64,000 bases of DNA, from positions 1 to 64,000 of the forward strand of contig JAQMWT010000347.1 of the NCBI GenBank assembly GCA_029834535.1. Reading direction: 5' to 3'. Below are positions 59,754 to 64,000 of this stretch, piece by piece (position 1 is the first letter of the stretch; every line of letters starts with the position of its first letter). The notes under the pieces were generated by a model. The model saw only the letters and a program-made list of their open reading frames with translations. It was not told the DNA's origin and did not search any database. A program made the translations under genes and the position numbers. Origin of the DNA: Chrysophaeum taylorii. Its lineage: Eukaryota > Sar > Pelagophyceae > Pelagomonadales > Pelagomonadaceae.

Positions 59754-60058
59754 GTATGGCGGCACAAAAAAACACCCCCGACCCCCAGGTGACAAAGGGG
59801 GTACTCTCCGACTCGCCCTAGACCTCACTGAACGAGGCCAACACGGACTCGGGGTCGGTTAGCCTCGCCACACACCTTGCTCACGCTCACCAAGCCTCTC
59901 AACTTGAGGATGGAGAGTCGATTTATGATAGCAAGATACGCCTCTCTCGAGGGAGAGGTATGACGTCACTAGGAAAGTAAGAAAAGGCGTTCCGTTGAAC
60001 GGGTATCAAGCCTTGAGAAAGGGGGGGTAAGCCTTAGCGGTCAGGAGTTGCCGCCACA
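59754..60058 (-). repeat. gypsy-3 3' LTR
   Basis: Same family as 8151-8461 and 52864-53197, with small internal deletions. Confidence 0.88.
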
Positions 60059-60088
60059 GGACTCCCCTGGTGAGAATACGAGCTGCCC

Positions 60089-61069
60089 TCAGCGAGCTCG
60101 ACGAGAATCACGAGCCTTGGCTGAATGAGCATCTCGGGAACGAATCTTCTTGTAGACGCGCTCGACGACAGGTTCGGGGACGCGTCCACTACGCAAAGTG
60201 AACTTAGGAATCAACACATCGATCTCATGCGGAGCGAAGTCGGTGACACAAGGAGTGGTACTGTTGTTGACCTTGGACTTGTCGGTGAAACTGCGACCGT
60301 CCACGTCCTTGTATTCCGGCTTGAGCTTGCGAGTAGAGAGATGTGAGGTAGGCTTGTAATAAGAAACCTTGTCATGGGGACCGAGATCGGCATAAAAATG
60401 CAGAGCGACTCGACCACTCACAAAATCATGGGGCTCATAAAATTCTGCTACGTAAATCTTCTTTCGCCAATCGGACCGTTTATTATCCGGAATCCGAAAG
60501 ATAACGAACTTATTATGCTTGTAATCATCCCGAAAGGTCTCCTTGGGCTTGGGCACAGCTCGATCGATCACTGGAGAAACCATCACAGGGGTAATCTGAC
60601 TAACATGAACACAACGGCGTTCGGGAGGAGAATCAAGAGACTCAACCCTGTACGTGACCGGAGACAAGCGTTCCACAATAACGAATGGACCGCGCCATTC
60701 CGGTCGAAGCTTATTCTGGAGAAAAGGGATGTAGAGCAGAACATGGGATCCTTCTTCATACTCCACATCGACATGGTCCGCATTGTAAGCGATACGTTGT
60801 TTACGAAGAGCCTTCTCGCGAGCTTCATTCACCGTCGCGTTGTAGAATTTCAACCTCTCGCGAGTCTCTGCCACAACATCGGAGCGAGTTTTCGGCAGGC
60901 GGCGGACATCAAGACCCATGATCGTATAATCTGTCGGCAATAGAGGCTGCCGGTTGAGACGAAGCATGAAGGGTGAGATCTGAGTCCCTGAATGAACTTG
61001 CGATTGTAGCAAAAAGCAATGTACTCCGCGAACTCGGGCCGGTCCGTGATCTTGCGTTCTTGAAAACAC
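60089..61069 (-). pseudogene. gypsy-3 integrase C-terminal part and extension
   Basis: Frame aligned with residues about 465-780 of gypsy-2: HSGTQISPFMLRLN, GPFVIVERLSPVTYRVES, then the extension (DNKRSDWRKKIYVAEFYEPH, HFYADLGPHDKVSYY). Separated from the core by a frameshift near 60985. Confidence 0.88.
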
Positions 61070-62424
61070 GCACGGGGGAATGCCTTGATAAAGCGGTTGA
61101 CCCTTTCCGCAGGATTAGCCTGAGCATGATACGGAACCGTGGTACTATACCGAACATTGAAGAGATGACAAAACTCTTCCATCAACTTGCTGACGAACTC
61201 TTTCCCATTGTCGGTACGAATCCTCGGAGGCAGATAACCTTTGAGTAATATATTCGCGACAACAGACTCGAGGATTGACTCAGCAGTCTTATGGTGTAGT
61301 ACGTCGAGAATCGAGAAATGAGAAAATGGATCAAAAAAAATGATCAGATCTGTCTCTGGACCCGCACTCGGCAAACGTCCAAAAAAATCCATACAAAGGA
61401 CGACGCAATCACCATCATACACCGGTTGCTGAAGAAGACCTGCTCTCTTTGGTTCAGGCGTACGTGCTTTCTTGCACACTATGCAACCAGCAATATAAGC
61501 ACCCACCTCATTAGGCATGTGGGGCCACCAACAACGTTCAGGTATCGACTGCACTGTACTTTGACGACCCATGTGACCACCATTGAGAGGTGTGCCATGG
61601 TACAATCGGATGATGCGCGTCCGTATAGTCCGGGGTGCGACTATCATCGGGTGCAAGTCGGGTGCGGCACGGTAGAGGACTCCTTTCACCACTTGATAGC
61701 GATAATTGGCTCCGTACCGACGAAGAGAATGGCCTTGAGCCATGCGATAACGAATGTCCTCGCAAGTAGCATCAATAATCTGCTCGTTGGCTATCTCTTC
61801 CAAAGTCAAATTATCCGGAATCTTGTCGATGTACTCTTGGTAATCATCGGCATCACGGAAATTACTAGGCTGGGTCTGAAGTCGTTGCTTCTGACGTTGT
61901 TTCGTAGCATGAGACGTGACCAATTGCATCGGATCGTCGCGACCATCTTCTTCTTCCTCCACAGGCAACTCAGTCGTAACAAACGACAGAATGACAAGGC
62001 ACCCAGGTAAAGGTACTCCTTCATCATCGACAGGCCGAGGAATTTCTTGGCACACTAGGTACGCGTGGTTCAAGGGTTCACCAAACTCATCCGTCTCGAT
62101 AACATGATCTATAGGATTGAGAGAGAGGCAATCAGGGATACTCATTCCCGGCGACTTCCCTGGTTTGTAACCGAATTCAGGATCAAAATTGGCGAGCCGC
62201 ATCGCCCATCGAGCCAACTGCCCAGACGAGTGCTTCGCCTTTCGCAAAAACGTCAAATTGCGATGATCCGTCTCAAGGATCGTCTTGTGACCTTCGATAT
62301 AAGAGCGAAAATGCTCAAGAGGGAGAATAACTGCCAGTAGCTCTAGCCGGCGGGGCTCATAGTTCCGCATCTCTTTCGGCACAGCTCGGCTCCTATACTC
62401 AACCACTCGTTCCTCTCGTGTCAC
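60850..62424 (-). CDS. gypsy-3 RNase H end and integrase core
   Basis: 524 residues: RNase H end (ETDHRNLTFL), then zinc domain with both Cys intact (CIVCKKARTPE), and catalytic core (CMDFFGRLPS, RIRTDNGKEFV, ANPAERVNRFIKAFPRA). The last 35 residues are out of frame. A one-base deletion in an A run near 62508 breaks the RNase H start (62399-62624). Confidence 0.9.
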   Translation of the reverse strand: MTREERVVEYRSRAVPKEMRNYEPRRLELLAVILPLEHFRSYIEGHKTILETDHRNLTFLRKAKHSSGQLARWAMRLANFDPEFGYKPGKSPGMSIPDCLSLNPIDHVIETDEFGEPLNHAYLVCQEIPRPVDDEGVPLPGCLVILSFVTTELPVEEEEDGRDDPMQLVTSHATKQRQKQRLQTQPSNFRDADDYQEYIDKIPDNLTLEEIANEQIIDATCEDIRYRMAQGHSLRRYGANYRYQVVKGVLYRAAPDLHPMIVAPRTIRTRIIRLYHGTPLNGGHMGRQSTVQSIPERCWWPHMPNEVGAYIAGCIVCKKARTPEPKRAGLLQQPVYDGDCVVLCMDFFGRLPSAGPETDLIIFFDPFSHFSILDVLHHKTAESILESVVANILLKGYLPPRIRTDNGKEFVSKLMEEFCHLFNVRYSTTVPYHAQANPAERVNRFIKAFPRACFQERKITDRPEFAEYIAFCYNRKFIQGLRSHPSCFVSTGSLYCRQIIRSWVLMSAACRKLAPMLWQRLARG

Positions 62425-62635
62425 CTTGCCGGTGTCGTCCTTGACTTCCGCGAGCTGAAAAAGATACGCGCCCAGACCATCCTCGGAAGCATCCGAGCGG
62501 ATCTGAAAGGAAGATCGTAGTCAGGATGATAAACTCCGCGAGAGTCCACCAAAGCTTCGGTGATCGTGTCCCATGCCTTTTGACACTCAGGCGTCCACTC
62601 GAACTTAACACCTTCAAGAGACAATCACCAGCCTG

Positions 62636-62747
62636 TCCCAGTGACACGCCACTGACACACCACGCACGCGCCACGCACGCGCCACGTCGCCTGTCCTGAC
62701 ACTAGGTCACATGCCACGCTCACTTTATTCACACATGACACTCATGC
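62636..62747 (+). repeat. copia-G 5' LTR
   Basis: CACCAGCCTGTCCCAGTG... to ...ACACTCATGC; matches both copia-F LTRs, with about two 11-bp units as in the copia-F 5' LTR. Confidence 0.86.
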
Positions 62748-62792
62748 GGTTATGAGGCCCATGTTGTTCGTGTTCTAGCACGACGCTACCAC

Positions 62793-63791
62793 TTGCGCGC
62801 GAGTGTCATGTCGGCCACCGAGCTCAAGGACGCACGGAAGCGCCTACCGGACATCGTCAACCAGCTCCGCACTTTCAACCCCGACGGTGATGCGGTGGAG
62901 GACGCGACGCACCTGCGACACCTCGAACAGGCCGTCGTGGACTACGCCCAGTTCCTGGCTGACGCCACCGGCTCCATCAGGCTCCCGCCGTTGACGCCCG
63001 AAGCCGACCTGTTCCTGCTCTGCCTCCTGCGCCGCGGCACCGCGGCGGAGGCGCAGCGCATTGTCGACCGCTGCCAGACTGGTGCCGACGCTTTGGACCG
63101 CCTACGCCAGCGCTTCGCCTTCAACAGCAAGACCGAACTCCGCCAGCATCTGCACGATCTGTCCTTCGTCTCGTTCGGCACGCCCGACCTTCACCTCGCG
63201 GCCTTCGAACGCAACATCGCGGCCCTTGGGGTACTGGGCGACACATTCACCGACACGGATCGCATGCTCTACTTCCTCGAGGGCCTCAAGGGACCCAAAG
63301 GGGGGGATGATCAGGCGGAGGCCCACCGTCTTCTCGCGATTGAGTCCGCCCGGACCCGCACCTCGTACGACACCTTCATTAAGGTCTTCACCACGTACTG
63401 CCGCAACGCCGATATCAGCCGCGGCGGCTCTCGCGCACGCGCCCGCCAGACCGCCGCGCAAACTGCTGCCCCGCCCGGCCGCATCACGCTCAACTACGAC
63501 TTCCGTCCGGACTGGACCCCAGTCCCGTTCTGCAGCAAGTGCTACGGGCTCTTTCACACCGCCCGCATATGCCCTGCCGACATCACGAGCCGCATGCCGT
63601 GCGGAATCTGCCGCTTCCCCACCCACACCACCGACAACTGCGCGCTCAAGACTCCCGGCTGGCAGCCCGGAGACGTCCTCTCGATCCGCGACCTCCGCAA
63701 GTTGAGGACTTTCCGCCCCCGGGACGTGCCACCCGCCCGCCCGGGCCGCGCCGCCCCATCAGGCGCCCCCGCCGGCCCCGCAGGCACCTGA
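62793..63791 (+). CDS. copia-G gag with two zinc knuckles
   Basis: 332 residues, about 95 percent identical to copia-F gag over the first 235. It then keeps a segment missing in copia-F: two CX2CX4HX4C zinc knuckles, CSKCYGLFHTARIC and CGICRFPTHTTDNC (nt about 63531-63645), the nucleocapsid that binds element RNA. The frame stops at TGA 63789-63791 in the Pro/Ala hinge that is open in copia-F. The annotated Met follows MRASVMSATELK; the second Met (MSATELK) is an equally good start. Confidence 0.9.
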   Translation: MRASVMSATELKDARKRLPDIVNQLRTFNPDGDAVEDATHLRHLEQAVVDYAQFLADATGSIRLPPLTPEADLFLLCLLRRGTAAEAQRIVDRCQTGADALDRLRQRFAFNSKTELRQHLHDLSFVSFGTPDLHLAAFERNIAALGVLGDTFTDTDRMLYFLEGLKGPKGGDDQAEAHRLLAIESARTRTSYDTFIKVFTTYCRNADISRGGSRARARQTAAQTAAPPGRITLNYDFRPDWTPVPFCSKCYGLFHTARICPADITSRMPCGICRFPTHTTDNCALKTPGWQPGDVLSIRDLRKLRTFRPRDVPPARPGRAAPSGAPAGPAGT

Positions 63792-64000
63792 GCCTGCGCC
63801 GACCGCTGCCGCGGCCGCCCGCCGCACCACCGACGCCTGTCGGACCGGTTACACCATCGGCAAGCGCCTTTATGGCGCGCGGCATCGAGCCACCGTTGGT
63901 CTCTCCCGGCGCCCTTCACCTGACGTAACGTTGCTCTTCGTGGCCGCCGGGGCTATGCTCGGTCTCTGCCTCGACGGCCGTGTTGTGCTGCCCGCTCTCC

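Larger units (their letters stand above)
59754..62635 (-). mobile_element. gypsy-3: 3' half of a gypsy-1-type element
   Basis: 3' LTR 59754-60058, integrase, RNase H; cut at 62635 by the copia-G LTR inside the sequence LEGVKFEW that starts RNase H. Confidence 0.9.
62636..64000 (+). mobile_element. copia-G: 5' end of a copia-F-type element
   Basis: LTR 62636-62747, primer-binding site at 62748, gag from 62793 and start of pol, leaving the window at 64000. After about 63895 it diverges from copia-F (large deletion towards GGCTATGCTCGG), so it is also damaged. Confidence 0.88.

Overview
This is eukaryotic nuclear DNA made almost entirely of nested, decayed transposable elements. There is no operon-like layout, Shine-Dalgarno pattern or phage module. 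Long intronless frames, dense Ty1/copia and Ty3/gypsy elements and one intact, single-exon, secreted GT8-type glycosyltransferase fit a compact but repeat-rich algal genome. A red macroalga such as Chondrus is my guess from general knowledge; the window cannot prove it.

Layout. 1-8461: minus-strand Ty3/gypsy element (gypsy-1), cut by the window edge inside integrase, inserted into a copia gag relic (copia-D, 8462-10709). 10874-35139: plus-strand copia element (copia-A) with 197-bp LTRs and a perfect 5-bp target duplication CTAAG. It was later invaded by a GC-rich block (about 18.66-19.81 kb), by two short retroposons, and by a complete minus-strand copia element (copia-B, 20158-32969), which itself holds three short retroposons. 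35149-36126: LTR scraps. 36.3-42.75 kb: unrecognised minus-strand genes, one a large multi-ORF gene split by a short retroposon. 43181-48065: copia-F, nearly intact. 48.1-52.2 kb: hAT transposase relics around the glycosyltransferase gene. 52864-55559: gypsy-2. 55.6-58.85 kb: a unit with inverted ends encoding a PD-(D/E)XK-like protein, then an inverted pair of Pif1/Helitron-type helicase fragments bordered by short repeats. 58.96-59.63 kb: third hAT relic. 59754-62635: gypsy-3. 62636-64000: start of copia-G, a sister of copia-F.

The main discovery is that three retroelements here carry a C5-cytosine DNA methyltransferase (DNMT) inside pol: gypsy-1 (about 3646-2780, minus), copia-A (about 15085-16690, plus) and copia-B (about 29232-27090, minus). 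In all three it lies directly downstream of the protease, although gypsy and copia order their remaining pol domains differently. Motifs I, IV, VI, VIII, IX and X can be read in copia-A. Copia-B has Tyr where the catalytic Cys belongs. Retrotransposon DNMTs are known from dinoflagellates and charophyte algae; these elements would add another host and both LTR superfamilies side by side.

Other notable points: (i) copia-B carries four copies of a TxxSLNY motif at the joints gag/PR, DNMT/INT, INT/RT and after RNase H, which look like protease cleavage sites; (ii) five copia 5' ends have a primer-binding site matching the anticodon region of initiator tRNA-Met, as in the half-tRNA priming of Drosophila copia; (iii) seven copies of a roughly 350-bp retroposon with (TTAG)n tails, one proved by an empty site in the partner LTR.
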